From: an uncultured Holophagaceae bacterium | GTDB taxonomy: Bacteria; Acidobacteriota; Holophagae; Holophagales; Holophagaceae | DNA: 47,229 bases | Assembly: GCA_903840385.1 (NCBI GenBank) | Contig: CAIMFT010000034.1 | Location: 1 to 47,229, forward strand | Direction of reading: 5' to 3' | Part shown: piece after piece, positions 38,875-46,777 of the stretch | How the letters are laid out: each line of letters starts with the position of its first letter | Numbering within the stretch: the stretch's first letter is position 1 | Position numbers and translations under genes: made by a program | The notes under the pieces: model-generated | Seen by the model: the letters and a program-made list of their open reading frames with translations, nothing else | Told to the model about the DNA's origin: nothing | The model's database searches: none

Positions 38875-40758
38875 TCAGGCCGGTGTGGGCCCCGCCAGCC
38901 GCGCCCACAGGGGCCCCCGCAGGGCATTGCACACCACCAGGGCCTCGGCCTCCCGCAGGTCCTGGAGGGTGAGCACCGCTTCCCGGGCGTTCCAGGCCGG
39001 GTCCGCCAGCAACAGACCCCGCTGGATGCCTGGCAGGGCCCCCAGGGCGAGGGGCGGCGTGAGCCAGCGGCCGTTGCATTTAAGAAACACACTGGTGCGG
39101 GCCCCCTCCACCAGCTCGCCGGCGGCATTCAGGAACAGCAGGTCGAACCAGCCCCGCTCCTGGGCCTCGGCCAGGCCCGCGTCGTAGCGGGGCCGCCAGG
39201 TGGTCTTGTGGCGGGCCAGGACGGGATCCACCACCAGGGGCTCCGGGACCACACCCACGGTCACCGCAGAGCCCTCGTTCCCCCAGGGCGGGTCCAGGGG
39301 GCGGGCAGTCACCGCCCTGCGGCCATCCTTGGCCAGGGTCAACCGCAGTGCGCCAGGGACCCCGGGCGGCAGGGTGGTGCTCGCCTGAAGCAGATCGGTG
39401 CGCAGGGCAGCCGGATCACAGGCGAACCCCAGTGCCGCAGCACTCCCTGTGATCCGGGCCAGGTGCAGGTCCAGGTGAGGGATCTCCCCTGCGGGGTCCC
39501 GCAGGAGGGTCTCCAGCAGGGCAAAGCCGGGATCCATGGCCGTGAGGAAGGCGGCCTTGAGCATGACTTCCTCATACTCCGCCGCCGCCTCGCTGCCCAG
39601 CACGATGCCCGCTCCCACTCCCAGGCGGCCCCTGCGGACCGGGGTGGGGCCGGGCGGCAGCTGTAGGTCCAGGGTGCGGATGGCCACGGAGAGGCAGAAA
39701 GGGCCGAGGGGTGCCGAGTCCGGCGCATCCACCCAGCCCAGGGCCCCGCAGTAGGGTCCCCGGGGGGCCTGCTCCAGCTCGGCAATGAGCTCCATGGTGC
39801 GGTGCTTGGGGGCCCCGGTCACAGACCCGCAGGGGAACAGGGCCCGCAGGAACTCCGGGAACCGCAGGTCCGCCCGAGGGCGCGCCACCACGGTGGAGGT
39901 GAGCTGGGCCAGGGTGGGCAGGGATTCCTCGGTGAACAGGGCCGGCACACTCACGGAGCCCGCCTCTGCCACCCGGCCCAGGTCGTTGCGGAGGAGGTCC
40001 ACGATCATCACGTTTTCAGCCCGGGTCTTGCGATCTGCGGCCATGGCGGGCGCCGCCGGCAGGCCACCGCCCTGGGCAGCCGTCCCCTTCATGGGCTGGG
40101 CCAGGAGACGTCGGTCCTCCCCCTCGCCGCCGTGGCGCACGAAGAGCTCCGGCGACAGGGACAGCAGGTGGCGGCCCTCCCCCAGGGCAAGCAGGGCGCC
40201 GTAGGCCACCGGCTGGCGGACCCGCAGGCGGCGGTAGAGGGCCAGGGGGTCTCCGTAGGCCTCGAAGTCCAGGCCCAGGGTGTAGTTCACCTGGTAGGTG
40301 TCCCCCGCCCGGAGCCGCTCCTGGATCCGGGCGAAGTCGGCGTCGAAGCGCCCCCGATCCACCCGGGAGGACTGGCCTGCTATCCCGGCGGGTGCGGGCT
40401 CCGCCTGGCCCTCCGCCGCCGCCAGCCAGGCCTCCACGCCCGCTTGCGAGAGCCGCTGGAGGGACCGGAACAGCAGCACCTGCAGGGCCGGGACCCGGCC
40501 TCCCAGCTCCGCCGGGGACCAGCGTCCATGGCCCGCCTCCAGCATCCGGGCGCCCCACTCGTAGTCCGCCAGAAGCACCGCATGCAGCCCGGCCCGCTGG
40601 TCGGCCTCCACCTGTGCCCAGACCGCCTCCAGCTGCGCCGGATCCTCGCAGCGATGGGTCCGGGCGTGGTCCAGGTACAGCCTGCTCGTGGACGCAGCCT
40701 CCCCCGACTGGCAGTCATCGAGCAGGGCGAAGGTCTCGGCTGGGGGGATGGGCCTCAT
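38875..40758 (-). CDS. pabB: fused aminodeoxychorismate synthase component I and 4-amino-4-deoxychorismate lyase (PabBC)
   Basis: 627 residues in two parts. The first (~1-390) is a chorismate-binding PabB domain: QPMKGTAAQ (the nucleophilic Lys and the substrate site), ENVMIVDLLRNDLGRVAEAGSV, PCGSVTGAPK. The second (~405-627) is a PLP fold-type IV lyase (FALLETLLRDPAGEIPHLDLHLARI, LFLNAAGELVEGARTSVFLK), i.e. PabC. The fusion makes p-aminobenzoate from aminodeoxychorismate for folate in one chain; the glutaminase PabA must be elsewhere. It follows rocD by 19 bases in the same unit. Confidence 0.92.
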   Translation of the reverse strand: MRPIPPAETFALLDDCQSGEAASTSRLYLDHARTHRCEDPAQLEAVWAQVEADQRAGLHAVLLADYEWGARMLEAGHGRWSPAELGGRVPALQVLLFRSLQRLSQAGVEAWLAAAEGQAEPAPAGIAGQSSRVDRGRFDADFARIQERLRAGDTYQVNYTLGLDFEAYGDPLALYRRLRVRQPVAYGALLALGEGRHLLSLSPELFVRHGGEGEDRRLLAQPMKGTAAQGGGLPAAPAMAADRKTRAENVMIVDLLRNDLGRVAEAGSVSVPALFTEESLPTLAQLTSTVVARPRADLRFPEFLRALFPCGSVTGAPKHRTMELIAELEQAPRGPYCGALGWVDAPDSAPLGPFCLSVAIRTLDLQLPPGPTPVRRGRLGVGAGIVLGSEAAAEYEEVMLKAAFLTAMDPGFALLETLLRDPAGEIPHLDLHLARITGSAAALGFACDPAALRTDLLQASTTLPPGVPGALRLTLAKDGRRAVTARPLDPPWGNEGSAVTVGVVPEPLVVDPVLARHKTTWRPRYDAGLAEAQERGWFDLLFLNAAGELVEGARTSVFLKCNGRWLTPPLALGALPGIQRGLLLADPAWNAREAVLTLQDLREAEALVVCNALRGPLWARLAGPTPA

Positions 40759-40777
40759 GGCACTCCAGCCGATTAGC

Positions 40778-41989
40778 CTAGCTCAGCACGGCCTCCAGCT
40801 GGTCCACGGCCCAGTCGATCTGCTCCTTGGTGATCACCAGGGGCGGGGCCAGGCGGATGGTGTCCACATGGGTGTCCTTGCACAGCATCCCGCGGTCCTT
40901 GAGGGCATAGCAGTACTTGCGGGCGCCCCCGGCCTCGGGGTGCAGCTGCACGCCAGCCCAGAGGCCGATGCAGCGGATCTCCTGCACCTTGTCCGTGGCC
41001 ATGCCCTCCAGGCGTGCCTTCATATGGGCGCCCAGGGTCTCGGTCCGGGCCACCAGGTCCTCATCCACCAGCACGTCCAGGGCGGCGCTGGCCACAGCGC
41101 AGGCCAGGGGATTGCCCCCATAGGTCGAGCCGTGGATGCCCGGGGTAAAGACGTCCATCACCGCATCGCTGGCCAGGAAGGCACTCACGGGATAGTAGCC
41201 GCCGCTGAGGGCCTTGCCGATGGTGATGCCGTCCGGGCGGATGCCCTCGTGCTCGAAGGCGAACAGCTTGCCGGTGCGGCCCAGGCCGGACTGGATCTCG
41301 TCCAGCACCAGCAGGCAGTTGTGGGCATCAGCCAAGGCCCGCAGGCCCTGCAGGAAGCCCTTGGGCGGAATGACCACCCCGCCCTCGCCCTGGATGGGCT
41401 CCATGAAGATGGCGCAGGTGTTCGGGGTGATGGCCTTCGCCACGGCGTCCAGGTCGCCGTAGGGCACGATGACGAAGCCCGGCGTGAAGGGGCCGAAGCG
41501 GCTGGTGCTGTCGGGGTCCGTGCTGAAGCCCACGATGGTGGTGGTGCGGCCGTGGAAGTTCCCATCGGCCACGATGATCTCGGCCTGGGGGTAGTCGATG
41601 CCCTTCTTGTCGTAGCCCCACTTGCGCATGGCCTTGAGGGCCGTCTCCACGGCCTCCGCCCCGCTGTTCATCATGAGGGCCTTGTCGAAGCCCGAGAGGC
41701 GGCAGAGCTTCTCCAGGAGGGGCGGGAACTGGTCATTGCGGAAGGCACGGCTGGTGAGGGCCAGGGTCTTGATCTGGGCGATCATCGCCTCGCCGATGCG
41801 GGGATGGTTGTGCCCCTGGTTCACGGCGGAGTAGGCCGCCAGGAAGTCCATGTACTGCTTCCCGTCCACGTCCGTGAGGAAGACGCCCTCGCCCCGCGTG
41901 GCCACCACGTCCAGGGGGTGGTAGTTGTGGGCGCCGAACTGGGTCTCCTGCGCGATGAGGTCCGAGGTCCGAGTCGTGGGGGTGGACAT
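40778..41989 (-). CDS. rocD: class III aminotransferase, ornithine aminotransferase type
   Basis: 403 residues from ATG 41989 (AAGGA eight bases upstream). Class III marks: NSGAEAVETALKAMRKWGY, the PLP aspartate in LVLDEIQSGLGRTG, and the Schiff-base lysine in TIGKALSGG. The overall pattern (AHNYHPLDVVATRGEGVFLTD at the start, HGSTYGGNPLACAVA near the end) is that of ornithine/acetylornithine aminotransferases, with the RocD form of the N-terminus. It converts ornithine and 2-oxoglutarate to glutamate semialdehyde. First gene of a five-gene minus run. Confidence 0.92.
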   Translation of the reverse strand: MSTPTTRTSDLIAQETQFGAHNYHPLDVVATRGEGVFLTDVDGKQYMDFLAAYSAVNQGHNHPRIGEAMIAQIKTLALTSRAFRNDQFPPLLEKLCRLSGFDKALMMNSGAEAVETALKAMRKWGYDKKGIDYPQAEIIVADGNFHGRTTTIVGFSTDPDSTSRFGPFTPGFVIVPYGDLDAVAKAITPNTCAIFMEPIQGEGGVVIPPKGFLQGLRALADAHNCLLVLDEIQSGLGRTGKLFAFEHEGIRPDGITIGKALSGGYYPVSAFLASDAVMDVFTPGIHGSTYGGNPLACAVASAALDVLVDEDLVARTETLGAHMKARLEGMATDKVQEIRCIGLWAGVQLHPEAGGARKYCYALKDRGMLCKDTHVDTIRLAPPLVITKEQIDWAVDQLEAVLS

Positions 41990-42100
41990 GGGGGATCCTT
42001 TCCGGGTGGTTCGCCGGCGTCCAGGGTTGCAGGTCCACAACGCATTTCGAAGACCCAGGCCCTTCGACCCATGAGAAGACGCCAAATCCCAGGGCGGCAT

Positions 42101-42113
42101 TGACGGATCGTCA
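42101..42113. promoter_or_regulatory. small perfect dyad in the rocD/HMG-CoA reductase intergenic region
   Basis: TGACG-GAT-CGTCA. The 234-base divergent region also has a 7-base direct repeat, CTGGCGG twice spaced by seven bases (about 42151-42171). No convincing -35/-10 was found. Kept only as a possible operator. Confidence 0.25.
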
Positions 42114-42223
42114 GAGCAGGAAAGGTCGGCGGGACGAAAAATAAGCTACACCTGGCGGTTTCAGACTGGCGGGATTCGGTGGGTTCTGACACATTGATGC
42201 ACCCATCCCAAGGCAGGCCGACC

Positions 42224-43762
42224 ATGATTCCTTCACTGATCCTGAAGAAGCTCTACACCTTCGGCTCCCTGCGCAATGCCGCCGAGGGCGTGGCCATCAG
42301 CCTCAAGAACCGCCTCAGCGACGTGGTGCTCACCCGGGTGGTGTCGGTGCGCATCGGCCCCCTGAACCTGCGGCCAGAGGACCTGGAACTGGACCTGGGC
42401 GAGGGCCAGTGGCGGCCCGCCACGGAGGTCAGCCCAGACCGCCCGGAGGCCTTCGTCCTGAAGCAGGTGGCCCACCTCCGGGCCCGCGGTCACGCCATTG
42501 GGGATGGCATGCACCCCATCGAGATCGCCATCGAGGTCAAGGGCATCGGCCTCCTCCGCTTCAAGGTGGAAGACCACACGGCCACGGTCCAGGTGCAGCA
42601 GTCCTCGCTGCCCTGCGCCAAGGACGACAACTACTCCCCGGCCATCGTCGCCGCCCGGCGAGCCTATGTGGAGAAGACCACCGGGGCGAAGCTGACCCAC
42701 ACCAGCCAGCAGTCCTTCGATCCAGCCATCACCCAGGGCAACATCGAAAACTTCACGGGCGTGGTGCAGGTCCCCCTGGGCTTTGCGGGTCCCCTCCGCA
42801 TCAACGGCGAGCACGCCAAGGGTGAGTTCCTGATTCCCCTGGCCACCACCGAAGGCACGCTGGTGGCCTCCTACAACCGGGGCATGAAGGTGCTCAACCT
42901 GTCGGGCGGGGTCACCTGCACGGTGCAGGGCGACCACATGCAGCGGGCCCCGGTGTTCATCTTCGCGAGCGCCCGGGAGGCCGTGGCTTTCAGGGCCTGG
43001 GTCGAAGCAAACATGGACGACATCCGCCGGGAAGCCGAGGCCACCACCCGCAGCGGCAAGCTGGACTACATCGACACCTACCTGGCCAGCAAGTTCGCCT
43101 ACCTGCGCTTCAACTTCAAGACCGGCGATGCGGCGGGCCAGAACATGGTGGGCCGGGCCACCTTCGCCGCCTGCAGCTGGATCCTGGAGCACAACAAGAC
43201 CATCCAGCGCTTCTACCTGGAATCCAACCTGGCCACGGACAAGAAGGCCTCGCAGATCAACCTCATGCGCACCCGGGGCAAGCGGGTCACCGCCGAGTGC
43301 GTCATCAAGCGCAGCGTGCTCATGGAGGTCATGCGCGTGGAGCCCGAGAGCCTTGCCTACCACTGGGGCGTGGCCAATGTCGGCTCCATCCTCTCGGGCG
43401 CCAACAACAACGGCGCCCACAGTCCCAACGCCATCGCCGCCATGTTCATCGCCACCGGGCAGGACGCCGCCAACCTGGCGGAGGGCTCCTCCGGGATCCT
43501 CTACACGGAGCTGACCCCGGAGAAGGATCTGTACATCTCCATCACCATTCCCTCCCTCATCGTGGCCACCCACGGCGGCGGCACGGGGCTGCCCACCCAG
43601 CGGGAGTGCCTGGAGGTGCTGGGCTGCTTTGGCAAGGGCAAGGTCAAGAAGCTGGCAGAGATCGTCGCCGGGGTCATCCTGGCGGGGGAAGTGTCTCTGG
43701 GCGCTGCCATATCCAGTCTGGAGTGGGTATCCTCCCATGAGGAATATGGACGCAACCGCTGA
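42224..43762 (+). CDS. HMG-CoA reductase (class I-like) with an N-terminal extra domain
   Basis: 512 residues. The first ~145 (LILKKLYTFGSLRNAAEGVAI ... KVEDHTATVQVQ) are a beta-rich domain not in the usual catalytic core. The core has the class I marks: ENFTGVVQVPLGFAGPL, the catalytic Glu in TTEGTLVASYNRG, GDAAGQNM, the Lys of TDKKAS, the Asp of FIATGQD, and the C-terminal His in SSHEEYGRNR. It reduces HMG-CoA to mevalonate with NADPH. GGCAGG precedes the ATG at 42224. It overlaps the next gene, and a MEP gene (ispG) exists elsewhere in the window, so its role (mevalonate supply, carotenoid or lipid side-path) is open. Confidence 0.9.
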   Translation: MIPSLILKKLYTFGSLRNAAEGVAISLKNRLSDVVLTRVVSVRIGPLNLRPEDLELDLGEGQWRPATEVSPDRPEAFVLKQVAHLRARGHAIGDGMHPIEIAIEVKGIGLLRFKVEDHTATVQVQQSSLPCAKDDNYSPAIVAARRAYVEKTTGAKLTHTSQQSFDPAITQGNIENFTGVVQVPLGFAGPLRINGEHAKGEFLIPLATTEGTLVASYNRGMKVLNLSGGVTCTVQGDHMQRAPVFIFASAREAVAFRAWVEANMDDIRREAEATTRSGKLDYIDTYLASKFAYLRFNFKTGDAAGQNMVGRATFAACSWILEHNKTIQRFYLESNLATDKKASQINLMRTRGKRVTAECVIKRSVLMEVMRVEPESLAYHWGVANVGSILSGANNNGAHSPNAIAAMFIATGQDAANLAEGSSGILYTELTPEKDLYISITIPSLIVATHGGGTGLPTQRECLEVLGCFGKGKVKKLAEIVAGVILAGEVSLGAAISSLEWVSSHEEYGRNR

Positions 43763-45485
43763 ACCCGCAGCAGGATCCAACAACAGCCCCCCGGCGGCGG
43801 GCGGCGCTGGCTTGGGCGAGCACCGCTCCCATGAGGACCTCCTCCGGGCCAGGGGCTTCGAGATCATGCGGACCTGGAAGTCCCAGGGCTTGTTCCGCCG
43901 GATGCTGGTCACTTGGCGCCAGTTCCTGGGCCTGTTCTTCGGCGGCATGGTGGCCCAGCTGGCGGCCCGCAAGGAGGACGGTGCCCTCAAGGGCTGGCGG
44001 CTCCTGGGCCTGCGCTGCCTCGCCCTACCCGGACGGCTGTTTGTGGATCGGGGCCTGCGGAACGAGCCCTTCCCCGTGCAGTTCCGCCGCCGCCTGGAGC
44101 GCCTGGGTCCCACCTACATCAAGCTCGGCCAGATCCTCAGCCTCCGCGAGGACCTGCTGCCCAAGCCCATCACCGACGAGCTGAAGCACCTGCTCAACCG
44201 CCTGCCGGTGGTCCCCCTGCCCATCCTGCAGGACATCATCGAGAAGGACCTGAAGCGGCCCGTGGGCCTGATGTTCCTGTCCATTGACCCCATCCCCCTG
44301 GGCTCCGCCTCCATCGGCCAGACCCACCGGGCCGTCACCGTGGACGGCGAGCCGGTGATCCTCAAGGTGGTCAAGCCCGGCATCAGCCAGACCCTCGAGC
44401 GGGATGCCAAGCTGCTGCGGATGCTCGGCTCCGTGGCGCAGCTGATCATTCCCCGCTTCCAGCCCCGGCAGCTGGTGAACGAGTTCTGCACCTACACCCT
44501 GCGGGAGGTGGATCTGCGGCTGGAGGCCGAGAACGCCGAGATCTTTGCCGGACACTTCGCCGATGTGCCGGATGTGGTGTTCCCCCGAATTTATCGGAAG
44601 TACAGCGGGCGCAGCGTCCTCTGCATGGAGTTCTTCGACGGCATCAGTCCAGACCGCCCCGAGGCCCTGGAGCTGCCGATAGAGGAGCGACGCCACCTGA
44701 CGGATCTGGGTGCCATGTCCATCATCCGCATGCTCTACAAGGATGGGTTCTTCCACGCCGACCTGCACCCGGCGAACCTCATCATCCTGCCCGGTCCAAA
44801 GCTCGGCTTCATCGACCTGGGCATGGTGGGACGCCTGGACGAGGACCTGCGCCGGGCCCTCATGTACTACTACTTCGCGCTGGTCATGGGCGATGGTGAG
44901 AACGCGGCCCGCTACCTCACCGCCATCGCTGTCCCGGGCCCAGGGGCCAATCCCAACGCCTTCCGCCGGGACGCCGTGGACATCGCCAACCGCTGGAAGC
45001 GCGGCTCCAACTTCACGGAGTTCTCCCTGGGCCAGCTCATCCTCCAGTCGCTCTCCCGGGGCGCGGAGCATGGCATGTACTTCCCCGTGGAGCTGGTGCT
45101 GATGGTGAAGGCGCTGGTCACCTTCGAGGGCGTCGGCAACGTGCTGCTGCCTGGGTTCGATGTGGCTGAGGTGAGCAAGAAGCATGTGCGCAGCCTCTTC
45201 ATGAACCAGTTCAGCCCCATGCGCATCTTCACCGAAGGCATGCGGGGCGTGCCGGACATGGTGGACGCCCTGGCCAAGATGCCCCTGCTGGTCACCGATG
45301 GCCTCCGGGTCCTGGAGAAGTTCGCCCACCAGCCCACCGAGTCCCCGCTCTCAGGGCTGCGGGGTACGCTCATCGCCGGCTCCTGCCTGGTGGCAGGTGC
45401 CGTGGCCATGGGCTTCCGGGCCCCCTGGCCCGTGTGGACCGCCCTCTTCATCATTGCTTTTGTCCTCGCCGTCAAGAGGAGCTGA
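43737..45485 (+). CDS. UbiB/AarF/ABC1-family atypical kinase
   Basis: 582 residues. ABC1 signature KLGQ in YIKLGQILSLREDLLP (KxGQ motif), the catalytic-loop HADLHPANL, and the acidic REVDLRLEAENA helix. A pair of C-terminal membrane segments (LIAGSCLVAGAVAMGF; WTALFIIAFVLAV) is present as in UbiB. These ATPases support quinone and isoprenoid-lipid handling at the inner membrane. The start is taken at 43737, inside the HMG-CoA reductase end, where GAGGA lies nearby; a later ATG at 43746 is possible. Co-transcription with HMG-CoA reductase and WS/DGAT suggests isoprenoid/neutral-lipid work. Confidence 0.88.
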   Translation: MRNMDATAEPAAGSNNSPPAAGGAGLGEHRSHEDLLRARGFEIMRTWKSQGLFRRMLVTWRQFLGLFFGGMVAQLAARKEDGALKGWRLLGLRCLALPGRLFVDRGLRNEPFPVQFRRRLERLGPTYIKLGQILSLREDLLPKPITDELKHLLNRLPVVPLPILQDIIEKDLKRPVGLMFLSIDPIPLGSASIGQTHRAVTVDGEPVILKVVKPGISQTLERDAKLLRMLGSVAQLIIPRFQPRQLVNEFCTYTLREVDLRLEAENAEIFAGHFADVPDVVFPRIYRKYSGRSVLCMEFFDGISPDRPEALELPIEERRHLTDLGAMSIIRMLYKDGFFHADLHPANLIILPGPKLGFIDLGMVGRLDEDLRRALMYYYFALVMGDGENAARYLTAIAVPGPGANPNAFRRDAVDIANRWKRGSNFTEFSLGQLILQSLSRGAEHGMYFPVELVLMVKALVTFEGVGNVLLPGFDVAEVSKKHVRSLFMNQFSPMRIFTEGMRGVPDMVDALAKMPLLVTDGLRVLEKFAHQPTESPLSGLRGTLIAGSCLVAGAVAMGFRAPWPVWTALFIIAFVLAVKRS

Positions 45486-45487
45486 TC

Positions 45488-46777
45488 ATGCGCGAACTGA
45501 TCTCAGCCAACGATGCCATCTGGCTCCAGGACTCGGACACCAACCTGATGGTGATCAACGCGGTCATCATCACTGACCAGATTGATGTGGCGACCCTGCG
45601 CAAGACCTTCCAGGAGCGCATCTTCGATGGGCCGGATCCCGCCCGCTTCGATCGGCTCCGCTGCCGCATCATCGAGCAGGGGCCCGTGAGCTACTGGGAG
45701 CTGGACAAGGACTTCAGCCTCGCCCGCCACATCGTCGCGGCCCGCGGCAAAAACCTGAACACCCTTGCGGAGGTCCAGGCCTACGTGGGGAAGATGGCCA
45801 ACCAGAAGCTCAAGGAGGACCGTCCCCGCTGGGAGATGAAGGTCATCGAGCACTTCGAGAATGACGCCACGGCCCTCCTGATCCGCGTCCACCACAGCAT
45901 CGGGGACGGCATGGCGCTGGTGTCCCTCATGTTCGCGCTGATGGACGAGACCTGGAACCGCACCGACGGTCTGGCCAAGGGCTCGCTCCCGCCGGCGGCG
46001 GGGCTGAGCACCCTGCAGCTCCTGCAGCGGGCCGTGGCCGTCCCCCTGAGTGCGCCCGGCATCCTCCTGCGCCGCCTGGCCTGGATCGCCGACAGCAGCC
46101 ACCTGCATGGTCCCGAGCTCTCCGGCGTGAAGCGGGTGGCCTGGACGGCCCCGCTTGATCTGAGCGTCATCAAGAAGGCCAAGGACCTCATCGGGGCCAC
46201 GGTGAACGATGTGCTCATGGCTTCGGTCTCCGGCGCGTTCTCCACCTACCTGGCGCGCAAGGGCGCCGAAGCACCCACCCGGTTCCTCATCTCCATGCCG
46301 GTGAACGTGCGCCATCCAGGAGCGCCCCTGCTCTGCGAGAACAAGTTTGCCGCCGTGCCGCTGGAGCTGCCGGCCGGCACTCCCCATACCTCCCACCGCA
46401 TCCTCGCCGTCAAGGAGAGCCTGGACCGCCTCAAGCAGTCCACCACGCCCCTGGTGGTCTACGGCCTCCAGCGCGCCCTCCTGTCCTTCCTCCCGGACAT
46501 CATCAGCCGCAACCTCATCGACTTCCTGGCCAACAAGTGCACCGCCGTGGTCACCAACGTGGCCGGGCCTGCCCACGACATTGCCCTGGCGGGACGGAAG
46601 GTGCGCTCCCTCCTCTTCTGGGTGCCCCAGCGGGCCCAGATCGGCATTGGCATCTCCATCCTCAGCTTCGCCGGCAAGGTGCAGGTGGGCGTCATCGCCG
46701 ACAAGGCCCTCATGGACGACCCAGCCCACCTGGTGGAGGCCTTCGAGGAGGAGTTCGAGGCCCTGAAGCGGCTCTGA
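45488..46777 (+). CDS. wax ester synthase/diacylglycerol acyltransferase (WS/DGAT)
   Basis: 429 residues. The active-site motif HHSIGDG (HHxxxDG) lies near residue 138. Also present are NVRHPG and LCENKFAAVPLELP of the family, and the C-terminal VVTNVAGPAHDIALAG. It transfers acyl groups from acyl-CoA to fatty alcohols or diacylglycerol to store wax esters or triacylglycerol. AGAGGAG lies seven bases before the ATG, and the start follows the UbiB stop by two bases. The linkage to an HMG-CoA reductase and a UbiB-type kinase is unusual and points to isoprenoid alcohol or neutral-lipid metabolism. Confidence 0.9.
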   Translation: MRELISANDAIWLQDSDTNLMVINAVIITDQIDVATLRKTFQERIFDGPDPARFDRLRCRIIEQGPVSYWELDKDFSLARHIVAARGKNLNTLAEVQAYVGKMANQKLKEDRPRWEMKVIEHFENDATALLIRVHHSIGDGMALVSLMFALMDETWNRTDGLAKGSLPPAAGLSTLQLLQRAVAVPLSAPGILLRRLAWIADSSHLHGPELSGVKRVAWTAPLDLSVIKKAKDLIGATVNDVLMASVSGAFSTYLARKGAEAPTRFLISMPVNVRHPGAPLLCENKFAAVPLELPAGTPHTSHRILAVKESLDRLKQSTTPLVVYGLQRALLSFLPDIISRNLIDFLANKCTAVVTNVAGPAHDIALAGRKVRSLLFWVPQRAQIGIGISILSFAGKVQVGVIADKALMDDPAHLVEAFEEEFEALKRL

